The notes beneath the pieces are model-generated. The model saw only the letters and a list, made by a program, of their open reading frames with translations, did no database searches and was not told the origin of the DNA. 64,000 nt of DNA from Pisolithus tinctorius. Taxonomy: Eukaryota > Basidiomycota > Agaricomycetes > Boletales > Pisolithaceae. Made by a program: the position numbers and the translations under genes. The stretch lies in NCBI GenBank assembly GCA_024663395.1, contig JANFAH010000028.1, positions 434,001 through 498,000 on the forward strand, in the 5' to 3' direction. Of this stretch, positions 11,750 to 23,043 are shown piece by piece (the first letter of the stretch is position 1; each line of letters starts with the position of its first letter).

Positions 11750-12745
11750 TTGGTAGTTCGGATCCGTCAAATCGAAGCCAGAGGGGACAATCCAGGAACT
11801 GCAGACCCGTCACAGAGCAATCGCAGTCAAAGAAGACATCAACGACCTGCGAGCTACGGTGAAAAAACGATGCAGGATCCAGTGCCACCCCCACCACCCC
11901 CATCTGCAGCCGCCTATTCGAAGGACCATCTTGTTCCACCCCCCCCTCCACCATTTGAGACCACTTTCCCAATGGAAGAGCTCCTTCCACCTCTGCCACC
12001 ACCTTCGGACACTGCTAAGGTCGCAGCCGAGCTGGAAGAAGTTCCGCCACCACCACCGCCTGCTGAAGATATCGAGGACGAGGACACGGACCATCCGCCA
12101 CTGCCACCATCGTCTGATGATGACGAGTCTGCCGATGACCTTACCCCACCTCCACCTCCATCATCTGAGGACTGTAGTATGTCAGATGAGCCAATCCCAC
12201 TGCCACCTCCACCCGCGGATGAATCTGACTCTCGCAGTTCCATTGCATCGCCTGCCAGTACATCGAATCGATTGTTCATGCATTAGATTGGCCCCCTCAT
12301 CACTACAGCAATGGAAACAGAGGTAGCTTCAGCCAAACTACTGCCAGCTGAAGCTGAAGGTAATCATTCAACGACTGATGACATGAAGTCAGCAATGATT
12401 ATCTGAAATTACAGATACTCGATTCTTGGCAGCTGCAGTTGCTGCGCCACAACATCCATTGCCAGAAGATCAACCTGACATATTTGCACACACAGAACAG
12501 AACCAACTGCGACGAACATTCCAGGATTTGTGTTCTGCTTGGATTGGTAAGGTTCATGACGTTTCATGAGACTAGTTACAACGGCTGACATGGTACAGGG
12601 CATGATCTATCTGATGAGGAGAAGATGCAAATGGAGATGGATGGGTTCATACATCCTGGAGCTGATGTTGCGGGTAAGCATTCAGATAATGTTGGGACAG
12701 CCGGGTTGACATCTGAGCAGTATACTGGGAAATTCATCGACTGAG
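11750..12745 (+). pseudogene. Proline-rich acidic protein of the KDZ element, broken
   Basis: The frame has a basic start (MVVRIRQIEARGD) and then repeated runs of six to seven prolines separated by acidic, serine-rich spacers (DPVPPPPPPS, LEEVPPPPPPAEDIED, DDLTPPPPPSSED). An in-frame TAG at 12284-12286 (FMH*IGPL) interrupts it. The reading then continues in frame through METEVASAKLLPAEAE, across an intron (about 12359-12412) to DTRFLAAAVAAPQHPLPED. It passes a second intron (about 12546-12598) to GHDLSDEEKMQMEMDGFIH and ends near 12745. The true 5' end may lie upstream in 11560-11750. It has no recognisable domain; the composition suggests a disordered nuclear or adaptor protein. CpG depletion and position tie it to the transposon. 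Confidence 0.45.
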
Positions 12746-12760
12746 ACTTGATCGTCGTCC

Positions 12761-14355
12761 TGTGTGGTATCATTTTCCCTTTGTCCCGCATGAATGGCAT
12801 GATAGGGCATGTTGTGGTTGAAATTTGACTGAAATATCTTATGGGGGAAAGTCTCCGGAAGTCCATACATTGCTCTACCCTCGTCGACATGAAGGAAATT
12901 TGATGTCACCGATCAATCCTTTTATTGCTCACTCAGCGCAGGAGTCTAGTCATTTATTTGCCACTCCAATCTTGAAATGCCACATACTAGGTACTGTATC
13001 CTGCATTGCAGTAGTTATCGAAAGAGTCTGGTGCCTGGAGTGATTCTAGTTTGAAGACAAATCGTAATTACATTGTATGACCGTCCTGTGTTTGTATAGG
13101 CGCTTACTGCTCAGGATTCCTGCAGCAGCTCGTTTCATAATCGATCTTTCGTCAGTAGGCTCGATCTTGCGGGGATACCTGACTAGTTTTTATTCCCCTT
13201 CTCGCAGCAAGGGACGTACACCACAGAAGGAAGATGTCGACATTGAAGTCATCAAGATCAAACAGGTATTCTATGTGGCCTGCGTATTCAAAAAGGGCGA
13301 CGTGAGGCGCCAATTCAACTGCGGCAGATCTGGGAGGATTGACAGAAAAACATGTTTTGCAGATGCGTAAGAAGTGTAATCAGCCACTGGCAGCCACATT
13401 AACGAAAATATCAAGAATATCTTGCCTCGCCCTTTTCTTTGGCTGCCACAAGTTCAGCGGCGTAAGGATATGGCACTGGCTGAATGGGATCCAGTCATGT
13501 TCGCAAGTGCCTCCAGGTAACTTTTCCAGACTGGTATGTCACTCAAGTCCAGCCTCCCCCCGCTATCTACCCCAAAGCCAGGGGCCGTAATCACAACCTT
13601 CTCCAATTGCCTTCGTACCTCCTGGGAACAGGCCGCAGCACCCATGAATGCGTGTGGCTACCATTATGCCACCCTTAAGACTGAAGAAGGTCTACGACCA
13701 CGATATAAAGCCAAGGATACATAAACGCAATTGCGGGAATTTCTGAGATGCTGGTTGGGCTGCCTAGGTTTTGTCATGAAGTCCCTCGACAGCACAGGTC
13801 GGATAAAGGTTGGTAGTATGCATCCACAGTACCGTTCGATGCAGATGGAGTATTGATGTTGGTCATTTAGCCAATATCGGCTCGCGAAACTTTACCTTGG
13901 ATCAGCCTGACATACAGCAACATCACGCAATGGACATCACATTTACGACCACTTTAAGGCTCGACAACCACCTTGGCGTCTAACCTTCATGGACACAGTG
14001 CATCACCGCCCAGAACCACGTGCTGCAGATCACCTTACATTGATGAGTAGCCACACGAGGAACCGGGTGTGATGCGTCATTTGGTTTTCTTCCATTTGTC
14101 CGTCCAACGGAGATTCAGCCTTAACACAAGGCGATGGGAAACGGAAACGTCCAGATGATTGTTATCACACAGAAACTGGACAGGATTAGAAAGGATGTTC
14201 GTGTGAACAAGTTGTTACATAGGTGCTTGATACGCCTCGTAGATTCATACAGTTAGAGGAGGGGTGGTAATCATGATAGGTAGAAAGCATATCATCGAGA
14301 GCATAAAAGGGGTATTCGTTACAGTCAAGTACTGCGTGGAAAAACCTCACTGCTA
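12761..14355. other. Intergenic region with relic sequence
   Basis: No intact gene is supported. CpG content returns to normal by about 13.0 kb, which marks the approximate right limit of the KDZ element. A decayed fragment of the KDSR gene lies at 13130-13385 (separate entry). A minus-strand frame at 13454-13645 (reading VVITAPGFGVDSGG and DIPVWKSYLEALAN) looks protein-like but I do not recognise it. Confidence 0.4.
13130..13385 (-). pseudogene. Decayed fragment of 3-ketodihydrosphingosine reductase gene
   Basis: The nucleotide sequence aligns with the exon of the reductase gene at about 18040-18310. Shared pieces include CCGCAAGATCGAG followed by C/TCTAC, the preceding GTCGACATCTTCC (GTCCACATCTTCT in the gene) and a stretch around GCGTAAGAAG. 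Substitutions and small indels destroy the frame, which contains a stop where the gene encodes RKIESTDEG. A further short match (a ...TGCCTCGCC..TTGGCTGC.. phrase near 13420) resembles the gene's intron-exon border near 18370, so the copied segment may reach 13450. It is a relic of a segmental duplication about 5 kb from its source. Confidence 0.6.
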
Positions 14356-15013
14356 AGCCTGAACATCATTCAGTCCCTGCACTCGAGCTGTTTGTAAGCA
14401 AAACACTGCCAATGGCAGGATCACAACAGGTACCATGATTGTTAACATGAGACCGACTGCGATGAATGGAGACCCAGATATGCAAAGGATCTGCATGAGT
14501 GGGATGATGATTACTCCGAAGCAAGGTATGGCAGTCACGACAGTGAAAACGCAAGGGCCAACCGTGTCAACCAGGGTCTATTACGCCGAAATGAAGACGG
14601 GAACGAGTGTCAACGGTGCATACTTACTCGCAGTTGCTCGGCAGTCATCCGGCCATAAATCAAACGCATTCCTTGTGCAATGGCAAGGAATACAAGCGTA
14701 GAGATGATCGTGTAGCGGTTGTCTCCAGGCAGGCTGTGGAGAAGATGCCTCGGTCAATAGTAGCTTGGTAAGAGTAGTGGCATACCTGAGGTAGCTACGG
14801 TACTGAGCAAATATGAGCGGACCCTGTACTCGTGAACGGGAAGTTGCAGATACATACTGCAGCGATGGCCCAGTCCCAACGTTCTATGAGATGGACTAGG
14901 ACAGTTGCGAAATCATCAGCTGCATGTATGGTAAGCAAAAAGGTAGGCAGTTGCAAGATGAACCGACGAATGGGTTCCATGGCTGGGTAGAAGTACCCAG
15001 TTCCGCATCTCAC
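14356..15013 (-). CDS. Predicted multi-span membrane protein fragment, unidentified
   Basis: Minus-strand exons contain successive hydrophobic stretches: FILQLPTFLLTIH, WDWAIAA, IISTLVFLAIAQGMR, VDTVGPCVFTVVTAIPCFG, IIIPLMQILCI and MVPVVILPLAVFCL, ending ARVQGLNDVQA before a stop at about 14356. Short introns with GT..AG borders can be placed after AEQLR and after SYLR, though one candidate intron (about 34 nt) is unusually short. The N-terminus is not located. Membrane-like composition and consistent splice borders favour a real or recently real gene; the family is not recognised. Confidence 0.3.
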
Positions 15014-15075
15014 CCTCTTAAGCTTCTCGAGGGGGGGGGAAGGAATGGGGAAGAGATGGAGTGGAGGATTTCCAT

Positions 15076-15208
15076 ATCAGGAAGAAACACTGGGCACTAG
15101 TAATAGCACTAGTAATAGCAGAGTAATAGCACTAGTAATAGCAGAGTAATAGCACTAGTAATAGCAGAGTAATAGCACTAGTAATAGCAAGTAGTGTTTC
15201 TTCCTGAT
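15076..15208. repeat. Hairpin element: inverted repeats around a 23-bp tandem repeat
   Basis: A perfect 16-bp inverted repeat (ATCAGGAAGAAACACT at 15076-15091 and its reverse complement at 15193-15208) encloses about 95 bp made of the unit ACTAGTAATAGCAGAGTAATAGC, roughly three copies plus a partial one. The structure resembles a tiny MITE-like or fold-back element. I see no convincing target-site duplication next to it. Confidence 0.8.
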
Positions 15209-17688
15209 GTACCCATCACCCATTTAATGAGCGGATAGAAGTACGTGATTGCTTATGTCATCATTGCAATGTGCAGAGGCGGCGGCCGCGAACATGTCAC
15301 GCAAGGTGCGATTCCACCCAAGATCATCTTGCAGTTTCCCTACTTTTGATCTCGCTTGTAATGGCTCATTGCAGCCTCGCCACGTCATGGAAAGTCGCTT
15401 ACACGGGACTCGCCAGACGTGATAACTCTGTTCCAATGGTAACGTACAACACAGAATACTGAGGCTTGTGTTTCTCAGTCGCTAGATCCAAACCTCCTCA
15501 CCACCAGAGACTGCCGGTGTGTTTACCGTGATTGAGCAATATGAGCCTCTCACACTTGCCATTGACTAGGATGACGTCGTGACAAGGTGGTAGGCTCAGC
15601 CCCGTTATATCATTCAATGCGCCACGTTTTTCGCAGTAGATGAAAGGAAGAAAATACCCACAGGGGAAGCGCCGTGTTCGCCCATATGTGTAACTGCAAG
15701 GGCTAGAGCTTCTGCGATCGCAATGAATTTGAGTTCGAAATATTATCGCATGCTTATGAAAAGGATACGTTTGAGCAAACCCACACGATTACCTTTGTAT
15801 GTGTTACAATTTGAGGTAATAAACATAGAATGTGCATGGGAGAAGGTCGTCGCTTTCTCCAACAGATTGGTTTGTGGTTTGAGCAGTGAAGGCGGAGGTA
15901 TCTGGCACTGGCCCCGAAAAGTGCACGAGCTCTTGCATGTTCGATGATATATCACAGAATTCCCAAGTCAAACGGGTGATACTTAGGCTGCTACGATCTG
16001 GCAAATTCATGCGCAAAACTTCTAAGTTGTCTCCAGGACTTTGGTTTCAGACCGGCCTCCGCTGACTTGTCGCGCTCCGAGTGTACACGCATGTGTGGAC
16101 GTGCGCTTGTGGAGATTATCTAGCAGAACGCGAACGCAGAGACTCACCTTTCCGTAGAGGAGCACCAACTTCCCCTCCACCGGATGTGTTTTTTATAAGG
16201 GGAGTAGACACCTTGGAGGGAAACAACTTACATGCCTTCGCTTCCTTATCCTTCGCCTTCCACCACCATGCTGCAGGATCGGCAAAGCGGCCGACTCTTT
16301 TGGCCTTCAGATGGCTACCGGACAGTACTCCAAACCGTAGTGTACTTCAAACGGCAGGTGTGACGTAAGGGTATGGAATTCTAGAATTGAAGAAAGTGGG
16401 CGCAAAACTGCGTTTTCATTTCCTTCGAGAACCAGTGTATGTTTACTCTGGTGCTGCGGAGGGTACTGCAGGGTTGGCTGTGATTGTGTCCGGTGCAGTT
16501 CGGACCTGACTACCATGAGGGTAATCAACAACCCATCCCTAAATTCATCGCCGCCGAAAGCTCCTGTAAAAACGTGTCGCATTATTATTGCTCACAGTTG
16601 GAGAGCCTATCAAGAACAGAGGCAGAACAGTCAAGATGGATAAGAATGCTCATTTCAGGGAAAACGAAAGATCAGACGCCGAACTTACTTGACACTTATT
16701 TATCTCAATAATCCGCATGCAGCCTTGCTGATACCCACCGCCCAACGCGAAGGCATACCAGGTGTATGGAAGGAGAAAACGGTAGTTTTGTCATAAAGCG
16801 AGGAACTTTCAAGATCAAGCTGGTAATAATTCGAGCGAACCCACACAACGATCATATTGACTTCAGAGAACACGATGTTTTCTAAATATGCCCCGTATCC
16901 CCTGCGGCGTACGCGGACTTGTTTAACGATGGGACTTCGACTTCACATTGCTGTGCGATCTTATCATTTTCCTGGTCAGGGACAGACATGATGTGATGAT
17001 AAAGAATGAAGACGTACCAACCACGGCCAAATTTAGCACCCTGTGGCGAAGGCATAGTGCCAATGAAACCGAGATGCCGTCCACATCATTCCCTTTCTGG
17101 GCCATTCCCCCTCCAAATGCTGCGTCCCACGGCATAGGTAAGGGCAGCTTTGATGAGGGAAAAGACAAGAAAACATCGCCGTTGGACACGCTCACGAAAG
17201 CAATCTGCACCGACACGGGCTACCCCGTCGCTGGTCATTTACCACGGTACAGGGGTTAGCGAGGAAGCAGATTTTCATGGAAGACATCGATCACGCTACC
17301 TGGCTGCCAGTGCAGAGCGGCAACCCTACTGTCAGCCTCGTCTCGACCTCGTGAACACTCTATGGGTTGCATGTAGAGACGTGCCACGAAAACTGCTTGT
17401 CACCGTTCGAATGGAAGAGCATTCAGAGCCAAGCGCCAGTGCGATCTGGCTCGATGAGAAAAGACGCTGTGGAATAGAAGTGAGACGATGCACCATCTAC
17501 ACCTATCTATCTCAACGATTCGCATGCAGTCTTGCCGGCACCCACACGTCCGAAAACAAATGAATGTTTTTTCGGGAGGGATCGACTAAACAAACGGATA
17601 GCAACACCACACAATAACTGAGCACCTATCCAATGTCGTACAAGCCAGGCAAGGCACGATTAGGTATTCGCGAGTCCATACAGCGCGA
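15209..17688. other. Intergenic region, no gene supported
   Basis: Only short frames are seen. A segment of about 47 bp occurs twice, diverged (around 16689-16735 and 17495-17541). On the minus strand the copies read GYQQGCMRIIEINKC and GCRQDCMRIVEIDRC, which suggests duplicated exons of a lost or unrecognised gene. Minus-strand frames around 16923-17216 are protein-like but unidentified. Confidence 0.35.
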
Positions 17689-19074
17689 TTACCGTGACGC
17701 AGAGAAAAATCCTTTGCTTTCCAAGTACACCTTGTGCTCCTCGCGATATGCGATAACTTGTTTATCGACGGAGCCTCTCCAGATCGGTACGCCGATCTTT
17801 TTCCCCCATCAACAATGTCTTGCAAGTCATGACCATATGAAGAGATACTTACCAGTGCGACCAAGTCGAGTACCGTGTCAACAAATGCATTGCTTCTTGG
17901 GGCAGACCCTCTTGTCGAAGCGCGGAACAAGCTCGTTATAAGGTCAGCAGTGATATGATGGTCTCCGCGTTGAACACCTATTTCAAAGATAAATCGCACA
18001 ATTGCCTCACCTCTGTACATCCACTTACCGGTAAGGAGTCCAGCTGCGGCTTGTTCTGCGGTCAATCCCTCATCCGTAGACTCGATCTTGCGGGTGATAC
18101 TTGGCTTAGTCTTATTCTCTTCGTCGAATCCAGGGGTATACATTGTGGGAGGGAAGAAGATGTGGACATCGATGCCGTACAAGAGCAACTCTGACCGGAG
18201 AGATTCCGCAAGACCTGCGTGTATAGGTTGACGTAAGGAACGGGACTAATGAGGGCAGGATACAGGATGTACCGCGGAGGGCATGTTTCGCAGGCGCGTA
18301 AGAAGAGTACCCGACGAAGGACATGTATCCCAGTGTCGATGAGACCAATATAATCTTTCCTTTCTTGTTCTGTCTCGCCATCTCCTTGGCTGCAGCCTAG
18401 GGACATCAGACACGAGACCAGCTCCGATGAGGAGTGATATGAAAAATCAATGCTGAACACACGCACAAAAGCGGTCCAAGCCTGCACCCAGAAGCCATCC
18501 GTCATGCCTCGTTCAAAGTCCCCGGGAGTCATGTCGATGAGGTACATTGGCCTAGAGGCGCCAGCACACGCAAACACGGCATCGGGGACTTGGCCACCGT
18601 TTGCAGCGCATACAGCTTCGAGAGCTTCAGCCGAAGCACCTGCGGTGTTAAGGGAGAAGGAAAAGGCGCGGAAAGCCTGGGCTGGAGATTGGCGGAGAGA
18701 CTGATCATATGTATACACATGGCATGATTCAAAGGTTACTGAGGTAATGGTGCTCTTCAGCGGGTGACTAACGTACTTCGAGCTCCTTCAACGCTGCATC
18801 AAGTTTGCTCTGCGTGCGTGCAACGATAGATACACTGGCTCCTTTCCTGGCCAGGTCTTTTGCGAGTGCAAGACCCAGACCTTGGCTACCACCAGTGACA
18901 TATACATGCTGGACACGTCAGCCTCGGTATGGAGTTCAACTGCGATGCATTTACCTTCCCCTTGGGATCCCACTTTTTCTTTGCGAAGAACATTTGCGAA
19001 GAGAGCGACAGGAAGACTACAGTGACTAGGGCTTTGACTAGCAACGAAGACAGCAGGAGGTCGAACAAGGACAT
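17689..19074 (-). CDS. TSC10: 3-ketodihydrosphingosine reductase (Tsc10/KDSR type)
   Basis: This NADPH-dependent short-chain dehydrogenase reduces 3-ketodihydrosphingosine to dihydrosphingosine in the ER during sphingolipid synthesis. The start at 19074 gives an N-terminal membrane segment (LLLSSLLVKALVTVVFLSL) and then KKKWDPKGK, an intron, and HVYVTGGSQGLGLALAKDL, the Rossmann cofactor motif. Later exons give VPDAVFACAGASRP, KGKIILVSSTLGYMSFVGYS with catalytic Ser, YAPAK (YxxxK) and the KDSR-typical DVHIFFPPTMYTPGFDEENK. The last exon, after an intron ending near 17800, encodes RGSVDKQVIAYREEH and ESKGFFSASR, with the stop at 17691-17689. At least five short introns are needed. The catalytic Ser-Tyr-Lys set is present. 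I see no lesion. Confidence 0.9.
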
Positions 19075-21366
19075 GCTGCTTGCTCTCTCAGTCGGCGGTT
19101 CAGATGAATGTCTGGAGACCCACGAATCCGGTGCGTAGCGAGTTCACCGTACCACTGCCCAGCAAATGTTTAAGTATTTAGTCTGGACTTGGGGAGACGT
19201 GGTATGTCGTCGCAGAGTCCAGACGCGTTGGCAAAGCACTCTCCCACGCAAATCTGGCAGCCCAGCTCGTTCAGCGACACTCTACCACTTGACTCATTCT
19301 AGAATTGTTACCAGCGTGGCTTCTATGTATGTGCCGGAGGTGGAGTACATTATTTTCCTCCACCAGAAAGGCGCTCCGTGGACAACTGAAGTCTTTTTTT
19401 GCATTCCAATCATAAAGGGTCGCTCTTGAACAGTCTGACTCAAGGAGGCTAGGAAATCGAACTGTCAAATGGGTCCACCGAAGTGTTTCCAAAGTTGCCT
19501 AATGTTCGTTCACCACGGTAACGAGGGCCTGGCTACATCCGAATATTGTACATCGACAAGCCATGTTTACGGGCTCATACATGACACACGAATTTTTATG
19601 GCAAGTACGCATTTCTATTCGCTGCCGGAATATGTTTCAGTTCTCTTCGCGGACGTCACCATGCAAAGCAGTTTGACCTCATTCTTCTCAATGAGTACTA
19701 ATAAACGATATGTATGCCTCCCACGCAATCCTTACCCATCATGATTCTTGGCATGTTTAACAGGTCACATCGAACAGGTTTAAGCGCCAATTCACGAGCT
19801 CAACGATCACGCGGTTCGCGAACGGTGGGCAGATATGGGGACACACATAAACAATGTTTCCTTCATGAGGCGTACACGATAAACACTCACGCTGCCCCGA
19901 GCTTAGTTCCACAACTGCGAATCCGTACCGAGCGTGAAATCTTATTTATTTCCAAAGGCATTGTAGTTGCGATTGCAATACTTGGCTTCATGCCGGAAAG
20001 CACTCGATGTTCGTGGTCGTCAAGCGAAGAAAACAAAAAATACAGACCACAACACCCAAACCGTCTTCAAGCTCAAAGAGCCCTGGAATGCGCCCCGTAC
20101 TCATCGCCACTGCGGAATTCCGCACTCGAGTTTTCTTTGTATATCTTCTAGCCCAACCCAGGGTAGGTAAGAACGTAGGATGTTGCTGAACGGAAATTAT
20201 CGCTTAAGCAAGAATATTTGGAAGTTCGGTTGGACCGTCTGAAAGGGGTTGGGAGTGTTGGATTGACGAGGGCTTGGTGGAGGGATAGGTGAAACGGTAT
20301 GTGGGCCCGAAAAGGTGACAGCGGCAAAGATCAGAGGTAATCCTTGAAACAAATGCAATAACCATGAGCAAAGGTAACTCGGGACCAGTCGTTTCAGAGT
20401 AGGTGGGTTCGCTCGTTGGAGAAAATCTGCCAAGTATGGTATCTAATCCTTCGCCACTACAACTGTCGGGTTCATTGTCCGCAGAGAGTGTAGAAGACTG
20501 TTGAGAGGTAGATCGCGCGATACACTGACGGGCATTACTTTCAAGCCTTGATGGCGCTAGGATAAAGAGCAGTTGGATGGTAAATGTCTGTTGCTCGTTG
20601 TTTCAACTTCACCACACAGGTTATTATACGGAAAATCACAACCTGGTTTCGGTGAGGCCGACGTAGACCAAAAAATATAGACTGATAGGTCCGTGAGTCT
20701 CCGGACACCAGACCGTTTTTAGAGGGTCAGAAGGTCATCGCCACAGAGGTTTTTCAAAACCTAGCTACGCACAGTAGAAGTCATTGAGGTGCGTCGACGG
20801 TGTTGTATGCAATCCTTACGGCCGGTGAACCGCTCTGCGCGCGGCGACATGCCTTGCATGCGGAACTTCCTCACTCTGGAGAGTATCATTTTCAAAATGA
20901 GATGATTGAAGTACCACACGATTGGCATGCCACGACAGATGGAGGAAGAAATGAACACAGTTGTATTATGGGGTCTGCACCTCAAACGGCGCATGACTTC
21001 ATACGTTCCGCTTCAATCCACTAGATAACGTGGCTCCAATGTCGAATGAAAAATTCCTCGATCTAGCTGAAGTTTGGTCCCCGCGATCACTGGCCTATGG
21101 TCCTTTGCCTAGCCTGCTGCTAGCAGGCTAGACAATGCGCCATGAAAATGTACTACACAAAGCATAAACTACGAAGCCTCTATACGGAGGTGGTGAACTA
21201 TCAGCCAGGCATCCCTAACGAAGAGCAGAGGGTACGCACTGACCATGCTTGGAATTGAAGTAATTCAAGATATAGTACTGACGCATCGTATCATAAGTGG
21301 CCTCGAACTCTTTTAGATTTTGGAGACGTCCAGAATTGAAGAGCTTGATACATTAGTGGTCGTTCG
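19075..21366. other. Intergenic region, no gene supported
   Basis: Only short, isolated frames occur. 20760-21366 is homologous to 22370-23040, the 3' flank of the neighbouring F-box gene, and so is part of a tandem duplication. Shared stretches include TCCACTAGATAACGTGG at 21014 and near 22707. The rest shows no repeat or RNA gene I can support. Confidence 0.4.
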
Positions 21367-21890
21367 TCAAACTTTCCCTTTCCTCGCTGCACCCATCATC
21401 AGTAAGCGAATAGGTGGTTTAAACCTGCTTAAACCTGTCACTGACTGGTCGTGACCGTGATTTGACCATTCCCTGTCTCCCTGATGATAGTCTGAGCCTG
21501 GATTCCGTAAACTCCTCCGGGTATACGTCACGGTGACGCGGTCGATGTCCAAGTAACGCAGCTTCTCCCAGTCGTCCCAAAAGCATCCATCATCATTGCA
21601 GAAGTGATCTACAGCGCTCGTGTTCATTTCCACCGTATATATGTTTGGAAAAATTGAACACAAGTCATTGGAAATTTCCCTTGCAGGAAAAGCAGGGAGA
21701 TCACGCGGAATCAAGTGGTAAACGTTGAACGTTGATAAGCTTGTATTCAAGGCCATCGACAACTTTCATGGGGTTACAGTCACGAACTTCCCCAAAAGTG
21801 AAATGGGTGAGATGTGGAGCGACGATCGCTTCGACCAAATTTCGCATATCGCGGCACGGAACACTAATTAGCAGAGATTCTGTCTGAACC
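21367..21890 (-). pseudogene. Truncated F-box/LRR-type paralogue, frameshifted
   Basis: The sequence parallels the C-terminal part of the F-box gene at 23044-24221: RNLVEAIVAPHLTHF (RKLFEAIVAPQLTYF there), VDGLEYKLINV (identical block), NDLCSIFPNIYTVEMN (KDLCSLSPNLREVEIN) and DDGCFWDDWEKLRYLDID (GGGCYWDGLNQVRYLIID). Between YKLINV and the NDLCSI block the frame changes and a stop (LPLDSA*) appears near 21700. The copy is therefore broken. No F-box-like N-terminus is found upstream, although weakly related sequence continues toward 22.4 kb. Confidence 0.65.
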
Positions 21891-23043
21891 AGGGGCGAAG
21901 GTGCCTACTTTCAAAGACATTGCACTTGCCTCGAGCACCCCAAAAGTTAGGTTCTTTAGTTCTTCCGCAACTTTACAACAGCCCGTGTATGAGGTATGGC
22001 GAGCATTTCAATGCGGGAAACACTGTTCAAGATCTGTCTGTCTGTCCACTGCAATGAATGTGTTGGTGGATTGGTCACATTTACTTTCAAGGGATGGCAG
22101 ACTCCATGTGTTAAAGGGTTGTAACTGGATTCAAAACCGTTTATTGCTTCTGGTCGCTGCCACTAGACAAAATTTTGAAATGTAGCAGTCCCAGGGCACT
22201 CTGTCGTCTTCGGCCTCCCTAGGTAAAAGCAAATCACAAACTCGATGGAAGACAATTATTTCTTCTATTTGTTTTAGAACGAAAGAATGTCGCCGCTGGT
22301 GGTCCTGTTTCCTAAAGCCGGTTATCAAGATTTCACAGCGGAAGCTATTAATGTACGCCGGAAGGTCTGTACACACCGAACCGTCTCGCGCGCAGCGACA
22401 CGCTTTGAATGTGGTGCTTCCTCAGTCCGGAGGGCATTCCCTGCAGCATGAGGTGACTGAAATGTAAATGTTCGTTAGGATAGCCCAAGGCGGCAAGGAT
22501 ATGTAACTTGGACCTTTCAGCTGGAATTGTGGCAGTGGGAATAGCGTCAGTGCAGAGTTACCGTGTAGTGATCACTGCGTAGACTATTATAAGCACGTTT
22601 TTCCTGCCCAGCAGGAGGACGCGCTCTGGATGGGGTATGAAAGGAATTCAATTGTGCCATGGGGTTTACACGTTGGACTGCATGGGTCCACACGTTCCGC
22701 TTTTATCCACTAGATAACGTGGTCCGACCAGCAGGCTAGCAACGAACCATAGACATGTAGCCTACACAAAACACAAACTGCAACGCCTGTAGGTAGTAAT
22801 GATTAGTAAACGGTCAGCCATGCATCCATCGCACGGAGTAGGAGGTACACACCGACCATGCTTAGAATTGTATGAGTAGAGCCTTTCTCTGTTTGAAGGG
22901 ACCCATTTCCATATTGATTGCAAGATACAGTTCTGATGCGTTTTATCGTAGGTAGATTCGAACCCTTGTAGTCTTTTCGACCTGTTCAGACGATCGTCGT
23001 CGAAGAACTTGACGTGTATCGGTGGTCGTCCGTCAAGCTTTCA
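21891..23043. other. Duplicated flank between two F-box copies
   Basis: No intact gene is seen. 22370-23040 repeats 20760-21366 in diverged form (for example CGCGCGCAGCGACA near 22386 against GCGCGCGGCGACAT near 20837). It is the 3' flank of the functional copy. Confidence 0.4.

Larger units (their letters stand above)
2100..12760. mobile_element. Degraded KDZ-superfamily DNA transposon with accessory genes
   Basis: A KDZ transposase on the minus strand is bracketed by plus-strand genes: a cysteine-cluster protein gene on the left, and a conserved-looking acidic protein gene plus a proline-rich gene on the right. All four share the same composition. The region is CpG-poor (18 CG in 5041-5640 by hand count, against 34 in 58021-58620), rich in TG and CA, and carries in-frame stops. 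Composition changes back to normal near 12.8-13.0 kb. I could not identify terminal inverted repeats or a target-site duplication, so both ends are approximate; the satellite at 1-1430 might belong to the left end. KDZ elements are a known Agaricomycete group with DDE-type transposases and associated cysteine-cluster (CxC) domains. Confidence 0.75.

Noticed and set aside
2100..12760. TET/JBP dioxygenase gene beside the KDZ transposase
   Set aside because: Known to accompany some basidiomycete KDZ elements, but no HxD..H core or family blocks could be found in the companion genes.
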